Shown one piece after another: positions 31,125 to 40,118 of a DNA stretch of 49,164 nt. Under the pieces are notes generated by a model. The model had not been told where the DNA came from and did not search any database. It worked only from the letters and a program-made list of their open reading frames with translations. Position numbers and translations under genes: made by a program. Numbering within the stretch: position 1 is the first letter of the stretch; each line of letters begins with the position of its first letter. This stretch comes from JAKASV01 sp963754845 (GTDB taxonomy: Bacteria > Babelota > Babeliae > Babelales > Vermiphilaceae): contig CAVWHE010000003.1 in NCBI GenBank assembly GCA_963754845.1, forward strand, positions 1-49,164, read 5' to 3'.

Positions 31125-33665
31125 TCACCCGGACCTACGCACCCACGCCTTTGTGTATTTTACGTACCGAAGCTTCACAAACTCGTTGAGGACTCCATAG
31201 ACGCACAGAACGCACGCAAGCACGGCAAGATCGGCAATCGTGGGACCAACAAAACCGAGGTACTCCTGGCCCAAGGCCGTGTAGGGAAGGACAAGGCCCA
31301 CAAGGACGCTTGCCAACGAGGCGCACACGAGGAACGCACTCGGAGGCGCCGCCGTGAGGAAAAAGTTCTGCGTTCTCAGTGAAAACATGAGGGTCGCATT
31401 TGTGGTAATGTTAAATATAAACCAGAGTGAGCGGAACATCTGCGGAGTGGCCGCGCGAAACAGAGAAAAAAAGACGATGTCACCGAGCGTTCCGACACAG
31501 CCAAGGAGGATGATAAGGGCAAGATTTCTGGCGACAACGTAACGCTCCGGTCGCCTGAGCTGATCGGCATCAATCGTATCTGAAGCAATAGCGATGAACG
31601 GTATATCGGTGAGTACGTTGATGAGGAGAATCTGGCTTGGCAGCATGGGGAGAAAGGGAATGATAAGAGAAAAAATCGCAAGTGAATAATAATTACTAAA
31701 ATTACCGGAAAGCGTGCACTGAACATATTTGTTAATGTTACAGAACGTGGCACGCCCCTCTTTGACGCCGGCAACAACAGCGTTGAGGTCACGGCGCAGG
31801 AGGATGATATCGGAAGCCTCACGTGCAACATCGGACGCCTCTTGAACAACAAGGGCAACGTTGGCTTTTTTGAGTGCAGGTACATCGTTGACACCTTCTC
31901 CCAAAAAACCAACTTTGTAATCTTCCTGAAGAGCCGCGACTATGCGAGCCTTCAGAGCCGGGTCTATGCGGGCAAAAACAGACGCCCTTGAACAGGTCTG
32001 TCTTAACACCGCGTCGGACAGCTCAGCAAGTTCCTGCCCGGTGACAACAGCACCGTCCTCGATTTTAAGACCAATGGAACGAGCGACAAAAGCGGCAACT
32101 TCCGCGCTGTCGCCCGTTATCATTTTGATGGTAATGCCAAGCTTAATAGCGAGAGCAACGGCCCTATCTACCCCCTTTTTAACAGGGTTGACGAGCGCTA
32201 TAAAACCAACAAAGCCCAGATCGCGTTCATAGTCAGGGGCGATAGTGTCAGAAAAAATTTCTTTGTAGGCGACGGCCAGTACTCTTTTGCCGTCGCGGCC
32301 GCGTTCTTTATAGTCCTCGATAATACTTTCACGACTTACATTTCCCTCGATGGTTTTTGAAAGTGCAAGAACGACCTCGGGGGCCCCCTTGACGATCACC
32401 AAACGCCGCCCGTGGGGGTCCTTGACAAGTATTGTCGAAAGCATCCTAGACGGGTCGAAGGCGATGTGGGCAAGGGGTACAAAGTTTCCGAGATCTTTTT
32501 TGACTGACTCGCCGGCATAACTCCACAATGCGTTGTCAAAAGCACCCCTTCCGGAGACACTATTAGTACCATCGAGGCAATCCATAAAGCTGTAGAGAAG
32601 GCATCGATCTTTGTCGAATGCCACGACACTATCAACTGCAAGGCTGAGCTCGGTGAGTGTCCCGGTTTTGTCGGTGCACAGAACTTCGATATCGCCGAGA
32701 TCCTCAATGGCAGAAAGCCTCTTAACAACAACGTGATTTTTTGCCATGGCAAGCGCGGCACGCGACAACGCGAAGGTAACAACGACGGGTAGGGCCTCTG
32801 GCACAAGTGCAACGATGAGCGTGATACAAAAAATAAAAAAATCAGTAATATCAGAAGACCCGTGCGTAAGAGTGCGCACGGCAAAGATGAGCGCAAGCGT
32901 GGCAACAACAAAGCGCAGCAGGTTCTTCGAAAGGGCAACAAGACCTTGCTCATACGTGCTTACACGCACGTGCCAACCGGTACCTTCGGTTATGCCCGAA
33001 AAAACCGTTTCATTACCCGTTGCTATGACGACGGCATGGGCACTGCCGAATATAACGCGTGTTCCCGCAAACGCCATGTTACTGGCCCGAAAAATTTCAC
33101 GCTCTTCATGGAGGCATGGTTGCGATGATTTGGCAACTTCGGCAGCCTCTCCTGTCAATGTTGACTCATCAACCGTGATCGCGCCTTCGATAATCCGCGC
33201 ATCGGCAGCAACGATGCTGTCGCGCTCAAGTATGAGAATGTCGCCAGGAACCACGCGCTCCCTGTTTACCGTCGCACGAATACCGTCGCGCATAACAGTG
33301 ACATATGACGGAATGTAGCGGCGCAGGAGAACGACGGCCCTGTAGGCACGAAATTCCTGAAAAAAACTGATGCCCACATTCATGGCCGCAAGGGCGACAA
33401 TCATGGCACTTTCGGTGTATTCGTGGACGACGGCCGCGATAAAAGCTGCAATAAGAAGAAGATAATTGAAAGGTGAGAAAAATTGGCGACTTATAATGAC
33501 AAGAGCGCTGTCGCTTTTGGAGGTAATTTTATTGTACCCATGAACAGCAAGTCGTTGGCGAACACGCCAGTCATCGAGCCCACGAGGGCTGCTATCAAAC
33601 TCCCTGATGACGTCACGAGCCTCCCGCGCTGTCACAGTGGCATAACGATGTTCGCCGCGATCCAT
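31125..33665 (-). CDS. Cation-transporting P-type ATPase, MgtA-like (P3B)
   Basis: 846 residues from the ATG at 33665, with two GTG codons just upstream as alternatives. In order: an N-terminal cation ATPase domain (GLDDWRVRQRLAVHGYNKIT), an actuator TVDESTLTGEAAEVA, the phosphorylation site VLCTDKTGTLTE with Asp at residue 332, the KGAPEVVL nucleotide-binding loop, MITGDSAEVAAFVA, and a hinge reading LGEGVNDVPALKKA where most relatives have GDG. The C-terminal helices contain NFSNYYSLAIFSLIIPFLPM and LPSQILLINVLTDIPFIAIA, which fit the Mg2+ importer group better than Ca2+ pumps. The transported ion is inferred. It lies 21 bases downstream of a small membrane gene. Confidence 0.87.
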   Translation of the reverse strand: MDRGEHRYATVTAREARDVIREFDSSPRGLDDWRVRQRLAVHGYNKITSKSDSALVIISRQFFSPFNYLLLIAAFIAAVVHEYTESAMIVALAAMNVGISFFQEFRAYRAVVLLRRYIPSYVTVMRDGIRATVNRERVVPGDILILERDSIVAADARIIEGAITVDESTLTGEAAEVAKSSQPCLHEEREIFRASNMAFAGTRVIFGSAHAVVIATGNETVFSGITEGTGWHVRVSTYEQGLVALSKNLLRFVVATLALIFAVRTLTHGSSDITDFFIFCITLIVALVPEALPVVVTFALSRAALAMAKNHVVVKRLSAIEDLGDIEVLCTDKTGTLTELSLAVDSVVAFDKDRCLLYSFMDCLDGTNSVSGRGAFDNALWSYAGESVKKDLGNFVPLAHIAFDPSRMLSTILVKDPHGRRLVIVKGAPEVVLALSKTIEGNVSRESIIEDYKERGRDGKRVLAVAYKEIFSDTIAPDYERDLGFVGFIALVNPVKKGVDRAVALAIKLGITIKMITGDSAEVAAFVARSIGLKIEDGAVVTGQELAELSDAVLRQTCSRASVFARIDPALKARIVAALQEDYKVGFLGEGVNDVPALKKANVALVVQEASDVAREASDIILLRRDLNAVVAGVKEGRATFCNINKYVQCTLSGNFSNYYSLAIFSLIIPFLPMLPSQILLINVLTDIPFIAIASDTIDADQLRRPERYVVARNLALIILLGCVGTLGDIVFFSLFRAATPQMFRSLWFIFNITTNATLMFSLRTQNFFLTAAPPSAFLVCASLASVLVGLVLPYTALGQEYLGFVGPTIADLAVLACVLCVYGVLNEFVKLRYVKYTKAWVRRSG

Positions 33666-33686
33666 AATCACCACCCATAGCCACTT

Positions 33687-33887
33687 TCACGGCCTGTAGC
33701 GACTGCTCCAGATGCGAACGACGGTCCAATGAAGAGGCGGCTTGCCTAAAAGACGCACCCCATAATTTATGATGTAAATCCCGAGAAGGGCGCCAAGAAT
33801 ACGCAGGAGAAAGTCACCCATAAAAATAAGGACAATAAGGGCTCCAACGACGATGCATACGGCGCCAAAAAAGCCTTCGATTGCCAT
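33687..33887 (-). CDS. Small two-helix membrane protein
   Basis: 66 residues; the ATG at 33887 follows AAAGG. Two hydrophobic helices (FFGAVCIVVGALIVLIF and LRILGALLGIYIINYGV) are followed by a short basic tail. It lies just upstream of the P-type ATPase on the same strand and is probably cotranscribed. No family is recognised; a small accessory membrane peptide is one possibility. Confidence 0.65.
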   Translation of the reverse strand: MAIEGFFGAVCIVVGALIVLIFMGDFLLRILGALLGIYIINYGVRLLGKPPLHWTVVRIWSSRYRP

Positions 33888-33975
33888 AGCAAACCTTTCT
33901 TTTGTGAAGAAACACGTATCAGAATATAGCAAATGACATCATCAACGCAAAGCTCAACACAAACTTTTTAAGCAC

Positions 33976-34013
33976 CAAAAATCGCACCCCCCTTGTACGT
34001 GGGGGAGGTGCGA
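33976..34013 (-). terminator. Terminator of the exported-protein gene at 34144-34815
   Basis: TCGCACC (33982-33988) and GGTGCGA (34007-34013) with the adjoining C and G runs form a long stem. On the minus strand it is followed by TTTTTGG. It lies downstream of the gene ending at 34144. Confidence 0.6.
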
Positions 34014-34065
34014 CAATTTCCGCGTACCCGATATCATCATCGCCAACACAGGCAGGGCGGCGTTC

Positions 34066-34091
34066 CTCAACGCGTCTTCTCAACGCGTCTT
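34066..34091 (+). repeat. Perfect 13-bp tandem repeat
   Basis: CTCAACGCGTCTT occurs twice head to tail (34066-34078 and 34079-34091) in the spacer between the terminator and the gene end at 34144. The flanks (gttc...gaac) allow an imperfect hairpin. Its role is unknown. Confidence 0.7.
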
Positions 34092-34143
34092 GAGGAGAAC
34101 AAGCCGAAGGATGTGGTGCCTCCTCCCTTGACCCGCACGAGTT

Positions 34144-34815
34144 TTACGTGTTGTACCTGATGCGTCGCGTCATGCAATTTACAATGATTGTGTGATCGAC
34201 GGGCTTGGAATTTCTGAGCTCCCGAACGGCGTTTTTGACGATGCCCAAACGTGCAGCCAAGTCTTCCTCACCCGCGCGTACAAGGACGCCGTGAAGCTTG
34301 CCGAGTTTGCCATCCAAAAATGAGACCGTTTCTGGACTCGTAAAATAGAGGAGATAAGGCTTAATTTTAAGGCACAGTTCCAAGGCCTTTTTAGAGTCAT
34401 TCTTGGCGTTCATGTACTCAGGTCTTTGCAAAACGTCTCGCAGTTCCTTCAACTTCGGTACAAGCGCGTCGAAGAGCTCGTGAACGATGGAAAGGACCTC
34501 GTGAAGAAGTTCTGACGCATTCTGATCATCGAGGGCTCGCGTGACGTCTGGCATGACCTCGCGATCGAATTTTTCAATTTCATTGCTCAGCATCGTGACG
34601 TAGGCGCGATATGAAGTTTTGTCGTTTTTATCAGTAAAAGCCTTCGCGTGTTTTGCAAAAAATAAGAACGTGCTTTCGAGGCCTTCTGCAAGCACATGAA
34701 CGTAGGCTCGCTCGTCATCAACAAGTCTGCGCGCTAAGACACGTGCGGGAAACCCGCAGACGAAAATTGCAAAACTGGACGCAACACACCATCGTCGTAT
34801 CGACAGCACCTTCAT
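34144..34815 (-). CDS. Exported helical protein of unknown function
   Basis: 223 residues; the ATG at 34815 is preceded by GAGAGGTGC. Signal peptide KVLSIRRWCVASSFAIFVCG then PARVLA, followed by a fully helical body (VHVLAEGLESTFLFFAKHAK, LLHEVLSIVHELFDALVPKL, DGKLGKLHGVLVRAG). No motif is recognised. A terminator lies downstream and a gap of nearly 400 bases upstream. Confidence 0.78.
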   Translation of the reverse strand: MKVLSIRRWCVASSFAIFVCGFPARVLARRLVDDERAYVHVLAEGLESTFLFFAKHAKAFTDKNDKTSYRAYVTMLSNEIEKFDREVMPDVTRALDDQNASELLHEVLSIVHELFDALVPKLKELRDVLQRPEYMNAKNDSKKALELCLKIKPYLLYFTSPETVSFLDGKLGKLHGVLVRAGEEDLAARLGIVKNAVRELRNSKPVDHTIIVNCMTRRIRYNT

Positions 34816-35014
34816 GCTGCACCTCTCATGGTAAAAATTCCCTGCACTATTTGCAAACCATAGAAACCGTTTTCACAAAGACCACCCCCAAAGGGGAATA
34901 TACCTTTGTAATATACGACGAGCTCGCCTGCAGGTCAAATGGGGGCGAGGACATGCATGGGCGTGCAGACTGGAAGTGCGTACGCGTGAAGAATTCAGGA
35001 TCTTTACTAACTCT

Positions 35015-35066
35015 TTGACAACTTTATTCTTGCGTGTAATAATGTTTACCAAACTATGTAATAATG
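35015..35066 (+). promoter_or_regulatory. Strong promoter for the exported protein at 35209, with a paired 10-bp repeat
   Basis: A perfect TTGACA (35015-35020) and AATAAT (35038-35043) are separated by 17 bases. TGTAATAATG occurs at 35035-35044, covering the -10 box, and again at 35057-35066, 22 bases apart or about two helical turns, as a paired operator could be. The predicted leader is about 160 bases. The remaining 34816-35014 spacer has nothing recognisable beyond a short CCCC-AAA-GGGG palindrome near 34887. Confidence 0.6.
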
Positions 35067-35208
35067 CTCATCAAGTTGAAATTTATACTAATGAGACATC
35101 GGTAGGCTAACACTATTTATAATATCAAGTGACGCTGTATTTTGTACTTTCAAGACCATTGTGATTTCATCCATAATGAACGGTGAAAACACGTGGGGGG
35201 GTTCCTGT

Positions 35209-37038
35209 ATGCATAAAAATCTTTGTGGCGCGTGTATATGCGCCGCAGCTATGATGGGTCTTTCGTGGAGTGATGGGGCTTTGGCAATGAGTCGAAGCAG
35301 CGCCGGTCCTCGCATTCGTACGAAGAGTGCGTCGCGCGGTGACGGTGGCAACGATACTCCAAACATCGTGACGCATATCCCAAGTTTGGGGCGTAGAACC
35401 ACAGAAACTCATGTAGTTTCTGGCGGCTTACAGCGGCCCTCGCCAAGCACCGGCACGAACACATCGACCGAAACGGCGGGTAGCCAGAGCGGCACAAATA
35501 GCCCTGCATCGAGGCTGGAGTGGTCGTCGTCGTCATCTTCTTCTTCATCATCGTCTTCTTCTTCAGGACCCCATTTGAATCGTTTACCAAGTGTGCGGCC
35601 AAACCCCGCCCCACAACCAGACCCTGCTGCAGCCCCTGCGATCGCCAGTATCGGTGCCGCTTCGTCGACCTCAACTGCGCAGCCAACTCTCGGGCGCACT
35701 CGGGCAGACCGGCATCTCGCGGCACGTACTGCACTCGTCGGTTGGTATAGGGCAACAAACTTTAGCCGTGGTCCAGATCTGTTGGCTGAACGTTACAGAA
35801 CAATACATGACACGACATCGGACAGGTGCGTACGATTTATCGATACTCTTGCCAGCAACCTTCGCAACTGTCTCGGCAACGAGAGTCGGTGGACCGGCTC
35901 TGACGCTGGCGGAGACGACCGTGACGCGATAATCCGCGACCTCATTATAACACTTGCCACCACCATAGCCGCCGATAATATACTCACACGTGGAAACTTT
36001 TCTCGTGAAACGGGCACGGCGCTCGGACGACTCATCGGCGACATCGCTCTTGCCGTCTACAACCATGCCGCCCGCGTAAGAGACTTCACCGATGAAGAGT
36101 TCATGCGAGCACAAAGCTTGGCAACAGCGATCAACGGAGGCAGCTTGAGCGAGGAGGACCGCACGCTGACGATACTCAGTTCATGCCTCAACGTTTTGAT
36201 GCTGTTGGGCGTTGCCGTCGTTCCTAACAACGCTGTATGCGCTCCATCGGCGGGACAGCATACAGAAGCAGCTTTTGCGGTACCCACCGAAACATCGCGG
36301 GCTTTGCCAGCGCATGACATCGCGCCGCGCACGGCAACCGCTGCCAGTAGCACTACGGCACCACGTACGGCGGCTGCGGCAGCTGCGGCGGCCGCCGAGG
36401 AAGCTCGTCGACAGACGCCAACGCCAGCGGCGGCGACGGTCGGACCACTGGCAGCACTGGAACCTCGAGAGGAGCTTCTTCGTGCGCGCATCCCGGATCT
36501 CGAGGGCCTCCGGCGCCGTCGAAACGATATAACACGTGCGTCCAGCGAAACGATAGATCAACGCGACGCGCAACTCTCTCCTGGGCAAGAAGCCTACATA
36601 ACTTTTATCAATAGCCTTGCCACGGGCTTAGAACTTTTTGTTTGCAACGATGAGTCATGGGGAGCAGCTGACGAACATGCGCATGCACTCGCCCGCAAGC
36701 TCGCCGATAAGTTCTGCGAAATTTATGATAACGATTTTGAGGGAACCGAACAAAAACCACTTAACGGGCTCTTTGTCGAGAAAATGCAAGACAGGTTTGA
36801 AGAACTCGCTGTCATCATCTTGGAACATGTGAGCGACATGGAAGAAGACGGACTCTCCGAGCAACAATCTCGCAACGTTGCCAGCTTGAAGGCCATCGCG
36901 GGCAGTGCACAGGCTGCGCGCGGCGATCAACAAGCTTGCAGCGCTTTGATCGGTGCCTTTTACAGACTTCTTAAATCTTTTAGCATCCTACCATCCGCCG
37001 GTGAAGCGCTCCGGCACAGGGACCTTTTGCACCAATAA
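35209..37038 (+). CDS. Exported protein with Ser and Ala tracts and a duplicated helical domain
   Basis: 609 residues; the ATG at 35209 follows GGGGGG(TTCC). Signal peptide HKNLCGACICAAAMMGLSWSD then GALA. Residues 30-150 are low complexity and include a run of about 14 Ser encoded by mixed TCG/TCA/TCT/TCC codons. Two helical domains follow, from about residue 165 and about residue 445, that look like copies of one another: CVRFIDTLASNLRNCLGNES pairs with YITFINSLATGLELFVCNDES. They are separated by an Ala-rich linker (AAAAAAAAA). No enzymatic motif is seen. The architecture suits an exported scaffold or effector; function is unknown. Confidence 0.83.
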   Translation: MHKNLCGACICAAAMMGLSWSDGALAMSRSSAGPRIRTKSASRGDGGNDTPNIVTHIPSLGRRTTETHVVSGGLQRPSPSTGTNTSTETAGSQSGTNSPASRLEWSSSSSSSSSSSSSSGPHLNRLPSVRPNPAPQPDPAAAPAIASIGAASSTSTAQPTLGRTRADRHLAARTALVGWYRATNFSRGPDLLAERYRTIHDTTSDRCVRFIDTLASNLRNCLGNESRWTGSDAGGDDRDAIIRDLIITLATTIAADNILTRGNFSRETGTALGRLIGDIALAVYNHAARVRDFTDEEFMRAQSLATAINGGSLSEEDRTLTILSSCLNVLMLLGVAVVPNNAVCAPSAGQHTEAAFAVPTETSRALPAHDIAPRTATAASSTTAPRTAAAAAAAAAEEARRQTPTPAAATVGPLAALEPREELLRARIPDLEGLRRRRNDITRASSETIDQRDAQLSPGQEAYITFINSLATGLELFVCNDESWGAADEHAHALARKLADKFCEIYDNDFEGTEQKPLNGLFVEKMQDRFEELAVIILEHVSDMEEDGLSEQQSRNVASLKAIAGSAQAARGDQQACSALIGAFYRLLKSFSILPSAGEALRHRDLLHQ

Positions 37039-37151
37039 TCGGCAATAAATCTTACTCCGCGGCGGCTGGCCGGACGGCAGGTGCTCCCGGCAGCCGCGCG
37101 GCACTCTTGTACACAGAGCCGTGCGATCGCACCAACGTTGATTGGCTCAGT

Positions 37152-37919
37152 TCAATAATCGCTCGTTGCCTCGCTCGCCTCCGGTTTAATCGGCCCTGTC
37201 GTGAGACCGCGGAGAAACTGATAGAGCCAAGGATCATCGGACTTCCAGGCGTCCTTGGCAGATCCGCAATAGCGGATAACGCCACCGCTCAAAAGTGCAA
37301 CGTTGTCAGCATATTCGAAAATATCTAAATCATGGCTGACGACGACCGAGGTGAGCTTCAAGCGCTTTTGCATGTCGTGCATGAGCTCGTGGATAATGCG
37401 TGCCGTAATACGGTCGAGACCTGTTGTGGGCTCATCATAGAGAATGATCTCCGGCTCCGTAACGAGAGTTCGCGCGAGTCCGACGCGCTTGCGCATGCCG
37501 CCGGAAAGCTCGCAGGGATATTTGAAGAGGTTTTTTTCGTCAAGATTAACAAGCCGCAGTTTTTCCTGCACAATCGGCATGGCTGCCTCGGCGCTCATTC
37601 CCTTTTCGATAAGAGTGATAGCTATGTTTTCAAAAACAGTCAACGAATCAAGAAGTGCGGCAAACTGAAAAACATAGCCGATTTTTTTAAAGCACTGCTC
37701 GAGATCACGGTCAGAGAGAGTTGTTATGTCGATGCCATCAACGTAGATGTGCCCCGATGTTGGCCGGACGAGTCCAATTATCTGCTTGAGAAGAACCGAT
37801 TTGCCTTCACCCGATTGGCCTATAATTACCGTCATACGGCCAGCGGGAATGGTGAGATTTATACCTCGACTGACAACATGGTCGTTAAATTTTTTATGAA
37901 GATCGACAATGCTGATCAC
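37152..37919 (-). CDS. mlaF: Lipid-transport ABC ATPase MlaF
   Basis: 255 residues, starting at the GTG at 37919 with AGGA eight bases upstream; a TTG at 37946 inside mlaE is an alternative. Walker A GQSGEGKSVLLKQ, the Q-loop in YVFQFAALLDSLTV, the signature LSGGMRKRVGLAR, Walker B IILYDEPTTGLD and the switch His in VVSHD are all present, with the MlaF-type sequence around them. With MlaE it powers phospholipid movement between inner and outer membranes. It is the last gene of the tpiA-secG-mlaE-mlaF run. The usual next gene, mlaD, is absent. Confidence 0.93.
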   Translation of the reverse strand: MISIVDLHKKFNDHVVSRGINLTIPAGRMTVIIGQSGEGKSVLLKQIIGLVRPTSGHIYVDGIDITTLSDRDLEQCFKKIGYVFQFAALLDSLTVFENIAITLIEKGMSAEAAMPIVQEKLRLVNLDEKNLFKYPCELSGGMRKRVGLARTLVTEPEIILYDEPTTGLDRITARIIHELMHDMQKRLKLTSVVVSHDLDIFEYADNVALLSGGVIRYCGSAKDAWKSDDPWLYQFLRGLTTGPIKPEASEATSDY

Positions 37920-37932
37920 GGAATCGATCCTG

Positions 37933-38733
37933 TTAGAGCCTCTCAAGGAGTTTTGTCAGAAAATAGTTGGAAATAAGAATCATGACCGAACTTGCAACAA
38001 CGCTCTGCGTTGTTGCGGTGCCGACGCCCCTGGCACCGCCGCACGCGTGATAACCTTTATAGGTACCGACGATTGTCAAAATAAATCCGAAAGTTGCTGC
38101 CTTCACAAGGCCGCCGGTAATATCAAAGAGCGTCACGTGCCCTCGAATGCTCGTCATGTAGTCTTCAGCGTTGAGGCCCAAAACGTAGACACACGTGAAG
38201 TAACCGCCGGCAATCCCACATATCATGGCAAAGAGCGTCAAAAAGGGGAAAATAAGCGTACCAGCAAGGAGACGTGGTACGACGAGGTACTGAAAAACAT
38301 TGATGCGCAAGGTCCTCAAAGCATCGATTTGCTCGGTGACTTTCATGGTCCCAATTTCGGCTGCTATGGCCGATCCGGCGCGGCCTGTAACCATGAGGCC
38401 GGTCAACACCGGCCCGAGTTCACGTATTATGCCAAGCGCAACGATAGCACCAATAAGCTGGTGGCCGCCGACTCTCTGAAAACCTACGTAGCTCTGTAGA
38501 GCAAAAACCATGCCTGCAAATGAGCCGGTAAGAACCGCGATCGTGAACGACGTAACACCGATTTCGTACATCTGGAAACAAATTCGCGACATTCTGGGCG
38601 CCGTCGTAAGGAGAACGCGCAGGGCCTCGAGGAAAAAGAGAACAAACCGCCCAAGGGCAGCAACACCTCCCAGGGCACACGAACCGGCAAAACGCGCGAG
38701 ATCAACGAGAAAGCTCGCGCTTTTCAGCGTCAA
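37933..38733 (-). CDS. mlaE: Lipid-transport permease MlaE
   Basis: 266 residues, starting at a TTG at 38733 that overlaps the secG stop (TTGA) with GGCAGGAG upstream. It has the MlaE/YrbE sequence: QMYEIGVTSFTIAVLTGSFA, GMVFALQSYVGFQRVG, ALGIIRELGPVLTGLMVTGR, AGSAIAAEIGTMKVTEQIDA and LRTLRINVFQYLVVPRL, then five membrane helices. It is the inner-membrane permease of the Mla lipid system, implying an outer membrane. It is tightly linked to mlaF downstream. Confidence 0.95.
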   Translation of the reverse strand: MTLKSASFLVDLARFAGSCALGGVAALGRFVLFFLEALRVLLTTAPRMSRICFQMYEIGVTSFTIAVLTGSFAGMVFALQSYVGFQRVGGHQLIGAIVALGIIRELGPVLTGLMVTGRAGSAIAAEIGTMKVTEQIDALRTLRINVFQYLVVPRLLAGTLIFPFLTLFAMICGIAGGYFTCVYVLGLNAEDYMTSIRGHVTLFDITGGLVKAATFGFILTIVGTYKGYHACGGARGVGTATTQSVVASSVMILISNYFLTKLLERL

Positions 38734-39104
38734 CTCCTGCCGCCCTCGACCGGAGACCCGGGAGTCGGCACATTCGATGGAACATCCCCAGGCCGTGGCT
38801 CGGGAACCGAGCGCCTGCCACGCCCTCCAGGAAGCGTCGCCCCCAGCGGCAGCGCATAAGAATCAAACTTCGTTGATCGAGCCCTCAAAATGGCCAGACC
38901 GAGGGAGAGCGCTATGAAGATACCGCCAAGAAGCCATGTTATTTTCTGGAAGAGGTCTTGCCCGCCGGAACCACCGAACAAAGTCTGCGCACCCCCGCCA
39001 AGGGCACCCAGCCCCATTCCACCCTTGCTCTTCTGGATGAGGATCATGAGAGCAAGAAACAGTCCGTCAAAAACAAGAATGGTTGTCAACAAACCTATGA
39101 GCAT
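38730..39104 (-). CDS. secG: Protein translocase subunit SecG
   Basis: 124 residues; the ATG at 39104 follows GAGG. Two membrane helices (LIGLLTTILVFDGLFLALMI, and TWLLGGIFIALSLGLAIL) flank the conserved QKSKGGMGLGALGGGAQTLF segment. The C-terminal 45 residues are Pro/Gly/Arg-rich and longer than usual. SecG assists SecYE in export through the inner membrane. It lies between tpiA and mlaE. Confidence 0.94.
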   Translation of the reverse strand: MLIGLLTTILVFDGLFLALMILIQKSKGGMGLGALGGGAQTLFGGSGGQDLFQKITWLLGGIFIALSLGLAILRARSTKFDSYALPLGATLPGGRGRRSVPEPRPGDVPSNVPTPGSPVEGGRS

Positions 39105-39144
39105 ATAAACCTCACGCAACCAACAAGAAGACCACGACAGCCCG

Positions 39145-39930
39145 CTAGCGCACGCATAAAGCTATCATATTTCTGAATTTTTGAAAATCCAGACTTGCGC
39201 CGCCCACGAGAAAACCCTCAACATACGGAACGTCGACAACCGATGCTACCGTCGCGTCGGTGAGACCACCGCCGTACATGTAACGTACGTTGACGCCAGG
39301 AGTAATGAGTTCGACGCACAGCTCGTTCATGACGGTATACACGCGCATAAGGTGTTCTGGGGAGGCAGCACGGCATCCGCCGATGGCCCACGAAGGCTCG
39401 TACGCTAGCCAAAGATTGCACACAGCAGGACGCCGCCTGCGGATCTCAAAACGGGCATATTCGGCGCAGAGAAGCTCGATTTCGCGACGCACGTGCGATC
39501 GTAGGACGTCATCTGAATCAACTTCGTCACCCAGGTCAATACATACGATGGGCTCTATGTTCGCCTCAACAAGGCGTGCAAGTTTGAGGGCACAGTCATT
39601 ACGCGTTTCGTGAAAATATTTTCTTCGTTCGCTGTGACCAATAATACAGTAATCGCAGCCCAAAGCGCGAAGTTCGGCGGCTGCCACGGCGCCAGTGTAC
39701 GCCCCATAGCCGTAACAATTGCAGTCCTGGGCACCCAGTCTCAGAGGCGTGTGAAAACACCACGGAGCAACGGCACTCAAAGCGAGGAACGATGGGCAGA
39801 GTACGATTGTATGCCCCGTTATGGTTGCAATCTCTTGAAGCGATGCGGCATGTCGTCGGCAAAATTCGTCAGTCTCCTTTACCGACCACACCATTTTCCA
39901 GTTGGCGACAAATGTAAGCTGCCTCTTCAA
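39145..39930 (-). CDS. tpiA: Triosephosphate isomerase
   Basis: 261 residues, starting at a TTG at 39930 with GAGGG seven bases upstream; a GTG at 39951 is the longer alternative. Catalytic residues are in place: Lys in FVANWKMVW, His in CIIGHSERR, Glu in LAYEPSWAIG; also GAYTGAVAAAELRALG, where most enzymes have TGE, and the phosphate loops MYGGGLTD and EGFLVGGASL. It interconverts dihydroxyacetone phosphate and glyceraldehyde-3-phosphate. The tpiA-secG pairing is common across bacteria. Confidence 0.95.
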   Translation of the reverse strand: MKRQLTFVANWKMVWSVKETDEFCRRHAASLQEIATITGHTIVLCPSFLALSAVAPWCFHTPLRLGAQDCNCYGYGAYTGAVAAAELRALGCDYCIIGHSERRKYFHETRNDCALKLARLVEANIEPIVCIDLGDEVDSDDVLRSHVRREIELLCAEYARFEIRRRRPAVCNLWLAYEPSWAIGGCRAASPEHLMRVYTVMNELCVELITPGVNVRYMYGGGLTDATVASVVDVPYVEGFLVGGASLDFQKFRNMIALCVR

Positions 39931-40118
39931 GCACCAACCCTCATGCACCACGTGACGATCATCGACAATGATAGTGTATCACGTAGGAACCTAAGGTGCC
40001 TACGAATGTCTTCGACAACCTCGACCCCTTGCGGATTTTATTATTTTTGTTAAATTTTATGGAAATAAAATAATTTTATTAAAAATAATTTTATAAAAAC
40101 AAAATAATTGGAGAAAAC

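Noticed and set aside
33976..34091. GC-rich hairpin and 13-bp repeats as a possible attachment site or small RNA
   Set aside because: The hairpin is best explained as the terminator of the minus-strand gene, and no integrase or tRNA lies nearby.
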